DNA from: Singulisphaera sp. GP187
GTDB lineage: Bacteria; Planctomycetota; Phycisphaerae; Phycisphaerales; SM1A02
DNA: 64,000 bases
Direction: 5' to 3'
Assembly: GCA_945868805.1 (NCBI GenBank)
Contig: CAMBMO010000005.1
Span: 1-64,000 of the forward strand
Below are positions 7,807 to 16,795 of this stretch, in pieces. The notes under the pieces were generated by a model. It had not been told where the DNA came from and made no database searches. It saw only the letters and a program-made list of their open reading frames with translations. Position 1 is the stretch's first letter. Each line of letters opens with the position of its first letter. The translations under genes and the position numbers were made by a program.

Positions 7807-8667
7807 ATGACGCCCCTCTTGCGCCCACCCGACGAACTGGCACGAGGCGACTTCGAAATGGTCGTTCGAAGGCTCGCCGATGATCTTGCATTCGGCATGG
7901 ACGCATCACGATTCGTCGGATCCGGAATTGAGTACGCGCAATCACGCCCCTATGCGTCTGGCGACTCGATCAAGATGATGGACTGGAAAATCACGGGGCG
8001 ACTGGGGAAGCCGTTCGTCAAGGAGTACGACACTCCAAAGCGCACCTGCGTGTACATCCTCCTCGACACTTCTGCGTCGATGGGCGTGTCGTCGACGACC
8101 ATCACCAAGCACGACCTCGGTGTCTGGATCGCATCGGCACTCGGGCTGATCGCGCAGCGCCGAATGAGTCCGGTTGGCGTGATCGGCGGCGGAGATCGAG
8201 AGACTCGCTTGAAGCCGAGCCTCAATCGGGGCGAATTGTGGCAAGCACTTGATCCGCTTCGCGCGACAAGCCTGCATGAAGGAACTCGGCTTGGAAGTCG
8301 ACTTCGCGAATTGGACCTGCGCGCGAGACGATCAAGCATCTTCGTGATCCTGAGCGACTTGCACGATCCAGATGCACTCCCCGCCATCCGCCACTCAGCT
8401 CAGAAACATGACTGCATGGCGATTCATCTCGTCGATCCAGCTGAACGCGGCCAACTGCGCGCAGGGTTCTTCCGAGGACGAGAAGCAGAGAGTGATCGCG
8501 CGTTCGTCGCCCACGGTCGGTCAGCGTGGGGGCGCGAGAGTGAAGTTGCCACGGATCTCGCCACATGTGGCACGAGCTATCTGCGACTTCAGACGGATCA
8601 ACCGTTCATCGCTCAGTTGCGTCACTTTCTTTCCTGTCGACCGATGATGGGTGGAGGTCGCGGATGA
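7807..8667 (+). CDS. DUF58 domain protein (VWA-like fold, cluster 1)
   Basis: This 286-residue protein carries the DUF58 signature: SGIEYAQSRPYASGDSIKMMDWKITGR followed by KEYDTPKRTCVYILLDTSASMGVSS, the metal-ion-dependent adhesion-site-like DxSxS. DUF58 proteins accompany MoxR ATPases and VWA membrane proteins and are thought to be MoxR substrates or adaptors. The ATG at 7807 lies 13 bases after the moxR stop and gives the normal N-terminus (MTPLLRPPDELARGDFEMVV). The stop overlaps the next gene's ATG, so the cluster is tightly coupled. Confidence 0.9.
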   Translation: MTPLLRPPDELARGDFEMVVRRLADDLAFGMDASRFVGSGIEYAQSRPYASGDSIKMMDWKITGRLGKPFVKEYDTPKRTCVYILLDTSASMGVSSTTITKHDLGVWIASALGLIAQRRMSPVGVIGGGDRETRLKPSLNRGELWQALDPLRATSLHEGTRLGSRLRELDLRARRSSIFVILSDLHDPDALPAIRHSAQKHDCMAIHLVDPAERGQLRAGFFRGREAESDRAFVAHGRSAWGRESEVATDLATCGTSYLRLQTDQPFIAQLRHFLSCRPMMGGGRG

Positions 8668-9500
8668 TCGGCTCGCTCCTCGCGATCGTTTGCTTGATGA
8701 ACCTGGTCCCACCGACCAGAGCGACCGATCAATCTCCCACTCCACGTGGCATTACGGGGTCAGTAACGATCGCGCATACTGGCGAACTGCTTCGCGCGAA
8801 GCTCGATCAAGAACTTTCTTCGCCGCTCATTCTGAGGGTGACTGACCTCACGCCAGATCTCGCTCCAACCGCCGAGCATCGTTACCGAATCGATTTCATC
8901 GGGACGGTCGCCGGCACATTCGATCTTCGTCCGCTGATCTATCACCGCGATGGAACGCCCGCCATCGGACTCGCGCCCATGGATGCGACGATTATCTCCG
9001 AACTCCCTAAAAAGTTCGGCACAGATCTCTTTACGGTTTCGGCACAACCAGCATTCGCGATCAGCCACTACCGCACGGTCATTGCAGCCATTGCAATCAT
9101 CTGGATCGCGATACCGATCGTCGTCTTCGTGCGTCGATTGATACGAAATCGGCCAGTCGCTCTGCCGCCTCCACCTGCCTCCGCACCGACGCTCGCCGAT
9201 CAATTGCGACCACTCGTCGAATCTGCGATGACCGATGGACTCTCCACGCGCGATCAAGCGCGCCTGGAACTTCTCGTGATGGCATTCTGGAGCGAGCGAC
9301 GCGATTTCACATCGCTCAATCCTGCACAAGCGATCTCGAAACTGCGCGCCGATCCAGAAGCAAGCACATTGATCCTCGCGATCGAATCCTGGCTTCACCA
9401 ACGAGGAAGCGTCGCTCCACGACCCGCGCACGAACTTTCGACTCTGCTCGATCCATTTCGCGCGCATGGCCCGATCTACCTGGATGAGGGATCACGATGA
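8664..9500 (+). CDS. Exported single-pass membrane protein of the Bat-like cluster (BatD/DUF4381 position)
   Basis: The 278-residue product starts with a signal peptide (MIGSLLAIVCLMNLVPPTRA). It has a beta-rich external part, a transmembrane helix near the middle (TVIAAIAIIWIAIPIVVFV), and a helical cytoplasmic tail with ARLELLVMAFWSERRDF. In other Bat operons this slot between DUF58 and the VWA genes holds DUF4381 or BatD-type proteins; direct homology cannot be confirmed by eye. Both ends overlap neighbouring genes by four bases, which marks it as part of the operon. Confidence 0.75.
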   Translation: MIGSLLAIVCLMNLVPPTRATDQSPTPRGITGSVTIAHTGELLRAKLDQELSSPLILRVTDLTPDLAPTAEHRYRIDFIGTVAGTFDLRPLIYHRDGTPAIGLAPMDATIISELPKKFGTDLFTVSAQPAFAISHYRTVIAAIAIIWIAIPIVVFVRRLIRNRPVALPPPPASAPTLADQLRPLVESAMTDGLSTRDQARLELLVMAFWSERRDFTSLNPAQAISKLRADPEASTLILAIESWLHQRGSVAPRPAHELSTLLDPFRAHGPIYLDEGSR

Positions 9501-10399
9501 CATTTGCAACGCCGATGCTTCTTTTGCTCCTCGCGATTCCGGCACTGATGCTTTGTTCCATTCCCACTCGAGGCGCTGGACTTGTCATGCCGTTTGACCG
9601 TCAGACCCATCATCGCCGTCGCTGGATCTCGATTCTGGTTGGGGCGGTCGAATGCGCTCCGCCACTCTTGCTCGCAGCATTGATCGTGCTCCTTGCTGGC
9701 CCACAATCGATGCAGCAACCGAAGAACGCTCGCGAGTTGACCAACATTCAGTTCTGTGTGGATGTTTCAGGCAGTATGACATTCGAGGATCGATACACAA
9801 ATGCGCGCAAGGCAGTCGAAGACTTCATAAATCTCCGGGAGGGAGACGCATTCGGCCTGACGATCTTTGGTTCTCGGCAAGTTCGATGGACTCCGTTGAC
9901 CAAAGACCTCAACGCAGTCCGAAATGCCCTGCCATTCGCAGATCCATCGAGGCAGCCCAGTCACATGGGAGGAACGCTCATTGGCGCGGCTCTGCGCTTC
10001 TGTAGCGCGAACATGATCAACGAAGCTCAAGAGGGTGATCGGATGATCATCTTGGTCTCTGACGGCGCGAGTTCGGATCTGGACGGAGACGAGCCTTCAA
10101 ACATCGCCGATGAATTGAAGGATGCGAATATCACGCTTTATCACATTCACGTTGCGTCAGATCCGATCCCCGACGAGGTCATCGACATCGCTCGCGAAAC
10201 TGGAGGCGAAGCATTTCAGGCAGCCGATGCGACGAGTCTGCGCCGCGTCTTCCGACACATCGATCGGATGCGCCCCGCTCAGTTCCGCACGCTTGGAACG
10301 GTGCCCCTAGATCACTTTCAACCATTCGCGCTCGCGGGACTCGCCTTTCTCGCCATGCACATCGTCGGACTTTTAGGAGTGCGATACACGCCATGGTGA
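9497..10399 (+). CDS. VWA-domain membrane protein, BatA-like (cluster 1)
   Basis: This is 300 residues: an N-terminal helix (MLLLLLAIPALMLCSIP), a second helix with PPLLLAALIVLLAGPQSM, then a VWA domain from about residue 75 with the MIDAS motif FCVDVSGSMTFEDRY, and IILVSDGASSDLDGDEPSNI further on. A C-terminal helix (FALAGLAFLAMHIVGLLGV) closes the protein. BatA-like proteins are inner-membrane VWA proteins whose adhesive domain faces the periplasm. The stop region overlaps the next VWA gene. Confidence 0.88.
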   Translation: MTFATPMLLLLLAIPALMLCSIPTRGAGLVMPFDRQTHHRRRWISILVGAVECAPPLLLAALIVLLAGPQSMQQPKNARELTNIQFCVDVSGSMTFEDRYTNARKAVEDFINLREGDAFGLTIFGSRQVRWTPLTKDLNAVRNALPFADPSRQPSHMGGTLIGAALRFCSANMINEAQEGDRMIILVSDGASSDLDGDEPSNIADELKDANITLYHIHVASDPIPDEVIDIARETGGEAFQAADATSLRRVFRHIDRMRPAQFRTLGTVPLDHFQPFALAGLAFLAMHIVGLLGVRYTPW

Positions 10400-11430
10400 C
10401 CGATCTCACGATGCACCAGGTTTTCGTCTTTACCGCGATCGCCGTCGTCGTGTTGGTCGGGATCGGCGACTGGATGCATGCTCGTCGGGTGGACCGTGTG
10501 CGCCATCTTGCATTTGGCAAGACTGGGCGAGCGTCGCGTTGGACGATGGTCGTCGCGCCCTCGCGCGCGATCGCTTCCGGACTCGCCACCTGGGGACTGC
10601 TGGCTCTCGCCACTTTCAACCCAGTCGAGGTCGATCGAGCTCCTGCGAAGGTCGCATCGAATCATCTGCTCGTACTGCTCGATGTCTCACCGAGCATGCA
10701 ATTGAAAGACTCCTCGAATTCGAGTCCGACCGTAACCGCGATTGACGGCGAGAAAATCAGCCGAGCCACGCGAGCCGGCGACGTTGTGCAAGCGGTTCTT
10801 GATCGGCTCGACATGGAAAGGACGCGGATCACCATCGTCGCGTTCTATACAGATGCGCTACCAATCGTGCAGGACACCTTCGACAAGGAAGTCATTCGCA
10901 ATGCTCTCGATGGATTGCCGATGTACACCGCATTCGAAGCTGGGCCAACGAATCTTCAGAAGGGGTTGACTACGGCGTTCGAGATCGCGAGGGTCTGGCC
11001 AGCAGATTCTGCAACACTGTTGATCATCACCGATGGCGATGTCGCGACACCCGCACAAAGTGTGATTCCCAGCTCGATCGCGGACACGATCGTGATCGGC
11101 CTCGGAGATCCCGTCAAGGGCATGAATGTGAATGGTCACAACAGTCGTCAGGACACGATGGGACTGCGACAACTCGCCACAAGACTCGGTGGCTACTACC
11201 ACGACGGGAACCGAAAGCACCTCCCAAGCGAGGTCGTGAACGCGCTGACGATGATCGCTCCTCGAGCCGGCGGAGATTGGAGCGAACGCGATCTAGCTTT
11301 GCTCGCTACGGCGATTGGTTGCTCCACGCTCGCACTCATCGGCCCCCTGCTCGCGGCCTTTGGTCGGCCGATTGGATTCGCAAGCGCTCGACGTACCACC
11401 GTTGAAGAACGCAAGGAGGCACTCGCATGA
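10393..11430 (+). CDS. VWA-domain membrane protein, BatB-like (cluster 1)
   Basis: The 345-residue protein has N-terminal helices (QVFVFTAIAVVVLVGIGDWM and ASGLATWGLLALATF), then a VWA domain with LLVLLDVSPSMQLKDS, a MIDAS variant in which Pro replaces the usual Gly of DxSGS. LLIITDGDVATPAQ follows, and a C-terminal helix (LATAIGCSTLALIGPLLAAF) ends the domain. Paired BatA/BatB VWA proteins are typical of these operons. It overlaps the genes on both sides. Confidence 0.85.
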   Translation: MVTDLTMHQVFVFTAIAVVVLVGIGDWMHARRVDRVRHLAFGKTGRASRWTMVVAPSRAIASGLATWGLLALATFNPVEVDRAPAKVASNHLLVLLDVSPSMQLKDSSNSSPTVTAIDGEKISRATRAGDVVQAVLDRLDMERTRITIVAFYTDALPIVQDTFDKEVIRNALDGLPMYTAFEAGPTNLQKGLTTAFEIARVWPADSATLLIITDGDVATPAQSVIPSSIADTIVIGLGDPVKGMNVNGHNSRQDTMGLRQLATRLGGYYHDGNRKHLPSEVVNALTMIAPRAGGDWSERDLALLATAIGCSTLALIGPLLAAFGRPIGFASARRTTVEERKEALA

Positions 11431-12308
11431 TGCTCGCCCGACTTGCGTGGGGAATCTGGGCGATCGTTCCTGTCGTTGCAGTCACCTATCACTTTGGACC
11501 CGGGCAAGCTGCGTATGCCATCGACCGTGCCGCTCGTTTGCAAAACCAGGCGAGCGCATCACAGGTCGTCGCGCAACAGGCGCAAGAGATCGCATACTCG
11601 GCCCATCTGGTCGCCATCGACGCGAGACGTCTGGCATTTCTTGAACCAAGTGTTGAACATCAGGCGCAAGCACTTGATGCGACGACGAGCGAAGAACGCC
11701 TCTACGCCCACGCCGCCGATCTCTGGAAGGAGAGTGCGGATCGCCTTCAAGATGTGCTGACAACTCTGGGAGATGCATCTCCCAAGACGGCTCGCGACAT
11801 CCGATGGGCGCGAGCTCGCGCAAATGTTCGAGCAGGCGAGATCTGGACCGGCATCGAAGATCTCGAGGCACTTGTCAATGAACTGGAAGGTCTCGATGGG
11901 ACGGACGGCGAACACAAGTCGCCGAGCGCGTCCGACGCAGCATTCGCGCGTTCGGTGCGCGAAGAACTTGCGACGGCGTACTACTACGGAGCTCGACTTC
12001 TTCGACTTTCAGGAATGCCCGCGCAAGAGTGGCGCGTTGAATCCGGCAAGGCACGACAACACTTCCGATACCTCGCCGAAAGCGTCGACGATGAGCCAGC
12101 GAAAAACTATCAACGCAATCTCGAACTCGTCCTGAATCTTGAACAATCGAACTTGATGGATTTGCAGGGAAAACCACTCCCCAAAGAATCCCCTCGTGTC
12201 GGGAAAAATGGCGACCGGCCAGGCAATCGGCCTGGGAAATCGAAGCGTCCACCTCAGCAGGATGGTCGAGGTGCAGGCGGTGCGGAACAGATCCGTGACG
12301 GCTGGTAG
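11427..12308 (+). CDS. Membrane-anchored helical protein of the Bat-like cluster (BatC position)
   Basis: This 293-residue protein has an N-terminal membrane anchor (ARLAWGIWAIVPVVAVTYHF), then long Ala-rich helices that could be degenerate TPRs, with YAHAADLWKESADRLQDVLT and TARDIRWARARANVRAGEIW. It ends in a basic, Pro/Gly-rich tail. BatC proteins are TPR proteins in the equivalent position of Bacteroides operons, but sequence identity to them is not obvious. The start overlaps the upstream VWA stop in an ATGA arrangement. Confidence 0.7.
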   Translation: MMLARLAWGIWAIVPVVAVTYHFGPGQAAYAIDRAARLQNQASASQVVAQQAQEIAYSAHLVAIDARRLAFLEPSVEHQAQALDATTSEERLYAHAADLWKESADRLQDVLTTLGDASPKTARDIRWARARANVRAGEIWTGIEDLEALVNELEGLDGTDGEHKSPSASDAAFARSVREELATAYYYGARLLRLSGMPAQEWRVESGKARQHFRYLAESVDDEPAKNYQRNLELVLNLEQSNLMDLQGKPLPKESPRVGKNGDRPGNRPGKSKRPPQQDGRGAGGAEQIRDGW

Positions 12309-12338
12309 CCGTACAGTTGAATTTGACAAGGCATACCC

Positions 12339-12401
12339 ATGACCAACATGACCAACATGACCAACATGAAAAACATGAACAACATGAACAAAATGATGAA
12401 C
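12339..12401 (+). repeat. Nine-base tandem repeat, seven units, at the 5' end of the large exported protein gene
   Basis: Three exact ATGACCAAC units are followed by four variants (ATGAAAAAC, ATGAACAAC, ATGAACAAA, ATGATGAAC). Every unit begins with an in-frame ATG, so the array offers seven alternative start codons and codes for Met-Thr-Asn-like triplets ahead of the signal peptide. Confidence 0.95.
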
Positions 12402-15400
12402 TCAGTTTTTTCTTGCTCCTCCGTCGCCACGATTGTGTTGACTTGCGCGACACATGCGCTCGCACAGGTGCCACCACAGGCGTTGATGCCGTTGACGCCA
12501 GCGCAAGCTCGTGGAACGGTCCGCCTTTCGACTGGTGTCATGCCTGCGAAGTCAGGTGCGAGTACGCCGATCGCTTCCGACGACCCTGCGATCGCGGGAT
12601 TGGCGACGAATCCGCTCGTACCTCCGGGCAGCGCGCTCTCTCCCGAACAGGTCGACGATCTGCGACGCGAATACAACAGCGCGAGCGAGGCAGAGCGCGA
12701 ATCTCTTCGCGCCTACTTCCGCGACATGGATATCGATATCAAGAAGTTTCTCGGTGGGCCAGGCGAGAACTCCCAGCCAAATGCTCAAACGCTTGCTCAA
12801 GCCATTCGAACGGTTGAATTCACTCGAACGCCCCAGACTGTTCTCGCGGCACGATCGAAAATCGGCTTCGAAGTCGCGCCAAAGCCCGCATCGACCGACT
12901 TCGAAGCGACAGCGAAGTGGCTTCAATTGCAGGTCCTTGCAGGAGAATGGACGATACTCGGGGATTCTTTGCGTGAGCTTCCGACGGCCGATGCGATCGC
13001 GGTCTACACGCAGATCCTGCAGACCATCAATCGATCACAGCGTGGCGACCCCAATCAGAAGCCCGATCCCGGACTTCTCCCTGAAGAAGTGCTCGCCATC
13101 GCTGATGCAGCTCCCGAATCGCTCAGCGACTGGCAAGTCAACATTCTTGCACAGCTTTTGAAGGAAGCGGCGACGAAGTACAGCACGGCGGCCATGCTGA
13201 GCACACTGAACGCCGAGACTCGAATGTTTGGCCGTCAGGACACCGCGCACCGCGAGCGCACCGTGAAGTTTCTCGTCGCGGCGGGAATGGCGCTCGACGC
13301 AGCGACGTATTTCCCATCGCTTGATGAAGCACGGGCGAAGCTTGATGCGGTCGCGCTTTTCAATTATGGCCGATACCACGAAGATTTCGCCAAGAGCAAT
13401 CGCGCCGGAACGGAATCGGATTCGCACTTGCGCACTGCATGGGGGTTGTACTGCGAGACAGCGCTCGTCGAAAGCGCCGATGCCGCGCTGCGACAGGATG
13501 CGATGCGACGAGCCATTGACTTGCTGCCTTCAATGCCGCCGTCGCAAGCATCGAAGTGGCTCGAACGAGTCTTCGCCAATCCGATGCTTGCGCCGTCTGC
13601 GTTGGAAGTCATCGCACTCAAGGCCGTCTCACTTCGAAATAGTCAGCTCGATCTGCCCAATAGGGCTCAGACAATTCTGACGATGAAAGAGTCCGTCGAC
13701 ACGCTTCTTGCTCAGTCTGGTCTCGATATCAAACTCGTGCGCGTCCCACTTCGCATGCTGACGACGGCCCTCGTGGGAGAAGCAGAGTCGGCACTCGATC
13801 CAAATGGTGGCGGTGGAAGCCGCGGCGGGAATCGGCGGGGAGGCGTGGCGGGACCTCAGGAGATGCAACTCCTCCTTCGTGCGATGCCTGACGAACGGTG
13901 GATGGGTGCGCTGGAATCCAGTCTCGCAAGTCGTGCGTACCGCGCAGCCATCGACATCGCCACGGCCGCCGATGAAGTGGATGTTGCGATCGATTACCTC
14001 GCAAATGCCACCGAGCGATTTCCAGATCAAGCGGTTGACTTCGCGGATGATTTCCTTCGACGCTGGCAGGATCGACTCGCACCGCAACTCCAGGGAAATC
14101 CAGATGACATGATGTTCATCGGATTCGTGCGTGATGGGATGACATCCGCCCCACTCACCCGCGGGCGTCAACGAAGAAATCTCGATCGGCTCGCGCGGTT
14201 AATGCTGGTCTTGGATGAAATCGGCATCGATCCGAGGAAGTTGCCGATCGTGGCCGGCACTTTCAGCGCGTGCCATGGACGGACCGAGGTCTTCACGCGT
14301 GAGGGCATCACCAGCATCTTTGGTCCGATCGATCAACTCTCGGCTCCGACGGCGGCGAGCTTGTCTGATCAGATGCGTTCCGGACTCAGTGGCGAGTGGC
14401 GCGATCGCCGCGCACAGCAGACGGCTGGAATGAAGCGATCTCCCGCCGAGATCACCGAGATGGTCGAGCGCGGCTACGCCCTCGCGATCGAGTTGGTCGA
14501 TCAAGCGATCGCACAGCGACCGGAATCGTGGAAGTATGCCGTCACGAAAGCTGGACTGACCTACGACCGTGTCCAGTATGCGCAAGACCAGAAAAAGCAA
14601 GACTTTGCGCAGTACAACCAATATCGAAAGGAGGCGTTTGAGGCCTTCGCACAGACTGCGCTCCGATACTCCGAAGTCATCGGAAAAGGCGATCAGCGCG
14701 ACGATCCAAGCGTCTATCTTGCATGGTTTAGCGCCGCGGTTGGCGCGACCGAACTCAGTTACCTGACACGCGAAGATCTTCTCGTCGAGGGATCGCCACA
14801 GGATGACCAGATCGATCTCATACGCAAGTCGATCAAGCAACTTTCGCCTGATGCCGCCGATCGCCATACCGCGGCTTTCGCAAACGCGATCACGGATGCA
14901 CTCGCCAAACTCGATCCAGATGTGAAGCCACGAATCGTGCGTCATGCGATGCGAATCATTGGCGACAATCCTGCGGGCGCTGGACTGCGCAGGCTGACAG
15001 ACCTTTATCAGGATCTCATGAAGGACGAGATCAAACTGAGACTGGCGGTCGATGGTGACGATCGCGTCGGAACGAACGAACGATTCGGCGCGACCCTGAC
15101 CCTACGCTTCACAGCGGAGGTCGATCGAGAAACAGGTGGATTCAGTCGCTATTTGCAGAATGATGTCTGGGCGCGCGTCGGCAACTCCTATCGCCCGATG
15201 AACTACCGAGACTTATTGAAGAAGAGCCTCGAAGCGTCGTTCGGAGATCATTTCGAAGTTGAGAGCATTGGATTCTTCGAAGCGCTCGCGCCACCGCGCC
15301 CGGTGCGAGAAGGCGGTTCCGACGCGTGGCTCGAAAAGCCAGTCGCATATGTCGTCATGAAAACGAAAGACCCGAGTGTCGATCGCATCCCGCACATGAC

Positions 15401-16328
15401 GATGGACATGCACTTTAACGACAACTCTGGACCCGTCGTCCTGCCCATTCTCTCGAACGCGCCAACGATCGATGCATCCAAGTCGGGAGGGACACGGCCC
15501 ATGAAGAATTTGACGATCGCCCAAACCGTCGACTTGCGTGACAGAGAGAACTCCGAAAAAGATCGCGCCATCGTGCTCGAAGTGCAAGCCAAGGCTGATG
15601 GCATCGTCGCCGAAATCGGGGATCTCTTGCCTAACTATTCGACTGCGATCGAGGGATATGAAGTCACTGCCAATGGAATCGAAGCACGGCCGATGGTGCT
15701 GGTCGAATCGGAAGCGGGATCGTCTGGAATGCGTTCATACATGATGAGCCCTGTCGTTCAGAGGCAGGACTACATCGAGGCGGATGAAAGCGGCGCGTAT
15801 CGACTTCCAACCGAACGGTCTTGGGTGATCACGTACACGCCAACGATGACCCCGGTCGGAGCGGCATTCACATTTCCGACGCTGAACCCACGACTCTCGG
15901 GTGACCCGAAAACGACACTCGTCTCTCGACAGTTCGCGGACATGGATGTCGTCGTCGTCACTGAGCCATCCATCCCCATTCGTGCCTCGATGTGGAGCGC
16001 AACAAATTTGGTTCTCGGGTGTTGCGTCGCGGCGATCGTTCTTATCGGAACAATCGCCATTCGCCGGCGCAAACCAAAGACGACCTCGCAAGAGGGTGCA
16101 CGCGCGACGCGACTCACGCCCATGAGTGTCATCACAGAACTCCGCCGGATCGAGGGAGAGTGCGCACAGCGGCTTGACCCCTCCGACCGTGCGTCACTCC
16201 AAGCGCATATTTTTTCGCTCGAACAAGAGTATTTCGGCCCAGGCGACGCAAACGGCGCTCATGTCAACGGCGAGGCATCGGAGCAACTGCGGGGGGCACT
16301 CGATCGTTGGGCGCACGCAGCCAAGTGA
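12339..16328 (+). CDS. Very large exported membrane-anchored protein of the Bat-like cluster
   Basis: This encodes 1329 residues. After an unusual Met/Asn/Thr repeat (residues 1-21) comes a signal-like helix (MMNSVFSCSSVATIVLTCATHALAQ in parts), a long helical, probably TPR-like body (about 60-900), a beta-rich region (about 920-1210) with MSPVVQRQDYIEADESGAYR, and a C-terminal transmembrane helix (LVLGCCVAAIVLIGTIAIRRR) followed by a short cytoplasmic tail. The product is therefore largely periplasmic. AAGG nine bases before 12339 supports that start, although several later ATGs in the repeat would also keep the signal peptide. No named family is recognised; its place suggests a structural partner of the VWA proteins. 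Confidence 0.8.
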   Translation: MTNMTNMTNMKNMNNMNKMMNSVFSCSSVATIVLTCATHALAQVPPQALMPLTPAQARGTVRLSTGVMPAKSGASTPIASDDPAIAGLATNPLVPPGSALSPEQVDDLRREYNSASEAERESLRAYFRDMDIDIKKFLGGPGENSQPNAQTLAQAIRTVEFTRTPQTVLAARSKIGFEVAPKPASTDFEATAKWLQLQVLAGEWTILGDSLRELPTADAIAVYTQILQTINRSQRGDPNQKPDPGLLPEEVLAIADAAPESLSDWQVNILAQLLKEAATKYSTAAMLSTLNAETRMFGRQDTAHRERTVKFLVAAGMALDAATYFPSLDEARAKLDAVALFNYGRYHEDFAKSNRAGTESDSHLRTAWGLYCETALVESADAALRQDAMRRAIDLLPSMPPSQASKWLERVFANPMLAPSALEVIALKAVSLRNSQLDLPNRAQTILTMKESVDTLLAQSGLDIKLVRVPLRMLTTALVGEAESALDPNGGGGSRGGNRRGGVAGPQEMQLLLRAMPDERWMGALESSLASRAYRAAIDIATAADEVDVAIDYLANATERFPDQAVDFADDFLRRWQDRLAPQLQGNPDDMMFIGFVRDGMTSAPLTRGRQRRNLDRLARLMLVLDEIGIDPRKLPIVAGTFSACHGRTEVFTREGITSIFGPIDQLSAPTAASLSDQMRSGLSGEWRDRRAQQTAGMKRSPAEITEMVERGYALAIELVDQAIAQRPESWKYAVTKAGLTYDRVQYAQDQKKQDFAQYNQYRKEAFEAFAQTALRYSEVIGKGDQRDDPSVYLAWFSAAVGATELSYLTREDLLVEGSPQDDQIDLIRKSIKQLSPDAADRHTAAFANAITDALAKLDPDVKPRIVRHAMRIIGDNPAGAGLRRLTDLYQDLMKDEIKLRLAVDGDDRVGTNERFGATLTLRFTAEVDRETGGFSRYLQNDVWARVGNSYRPMNYRDLLKKSLEASFGDHFEVESIGFFEALAPPRPVREGGSDAWLEKPVAYVVMKTKDPSVDRIPHMTMDMHFNDNSGPVVLPILSNAPTIDASKSGGTRPMKNLTIAQTVDLRDRENSEKDRAIVLEVQAKADGIVAEIGDLLPNYSTAIEGYEVTANGIEARPMVLVESEAGSSGMRSYMMSPVVQRQDYIEADESGAYRLPTERSWVITYTPTMTPVGAAFTFPTLNPRLSGDPKTTLVSRQFADMDVVVVTEPSIPIRASMWSATNLVLGCCVAAIVLIGTIAIRRRKPKTTSQEGARATRLTPMSVITELRRIEGECAQRLDPSDRASLQAHIFSLEQEYFGPGDANGAHVNGEASEQLRGALDRWAHAAK

Positions 16329-16753
16329 AGCATTCGCATCTCGGCACAGCGCTCCTGACTTGCTTGGTTGTTGTTTCGGGCGTTGGGTGCAACACGGCTC
16401 CCGCACGACTCGCCGTGATCCGCTCGACCTATGAACCACCTGTCATCCCCGATGATCCACAGGGGCTCCACCAAGTGACGATGACATTCACGTTGAAGAA
16501 CTTCGGCAATGTCCCACTCAAGGTCAAGAGCCTGCGCGTGAGCACAAGCTCGACAATCACGAGTGATCCGAAGGTTCCGTGCGAACTTCCGGCGGGCGGG
16601 ACAATCGATGTTGCCCTCACCGCGAAGACCTTTGGTCAGTCGGTCACTCGTCACGCATGGGTCGATACCGAGAACGAACAACTCGAACTCAAGATTCGGG
16701 TCGATCCCCAGCGATTGCGTGAGGGTGCGAAAGCGACAAACCCAGGCCCATAG
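16325..16753 (+). CDS. Putative lipoprotein, DUF1573-like
   Basis: From GTG at 16325, overlapping the upstream stop, the 142-residue product has a lipoprotein signal peptide with lipobox SGVGC at about 20-24. The mature part is a single beta-sandwich like DUF1573 domains, with HQVTMTFTLKNFGNVPLKVK and a later strand DVALTAKTFGQSV. Such domains occur in envelope proteins of Planctomycetota and Bacteroidota and have no defined biochemical role. It closes the Bat-like cluster 1 before the padR promoter. Confidence 0.75.
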   Translation: MKHSHLGTALLTCLVVVSGVGCNTAPARLAVIRSTYEPPVIPDDPQGLHQVTMTFTLKNFGNVPLKVKSLRVSTSSTITSDPKVPCELPAGGTIDVALTAKTFGQSVTRHAWVDTENEQLELKIRVDPQRLREGAKATNPGP

Positions 16754-16759
16754 TCGCGC

Positions 16760-16788
16760 TTGACACTATGCCACGGCACGCATAGTAT
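16760..16788 (+). promoter_or_regulatory. padR promoter with palindromic operator in the spacer
   Basis: TTGACA (16760-16765) and TAGTAT (16783-16788) are exactly 17 bases apart. A perfect inverted repeat with arms ACTATGC (16765-16771) and GCATAGT (16780-16786), separated by 8 bases, lies across the spacer and -10 box. Bound protein would block polymerase, so autoregulation by the downstream PadR protein is likely. The start ATG at 16796 begins 7 bases after the -10 box, predicting a leaderless mRNA. Confidence 0.7.
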
Positions 16789-16795
16789 GTTGATA

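Noticed and set aside
12317-12817. His/Asp/Gln-repeat ORF (HDQ repeats) at the start of the large exported protein gene
   Set aside because: It is the shifted reading of the ATG-Asn repeat array and lacks any signal or domain.
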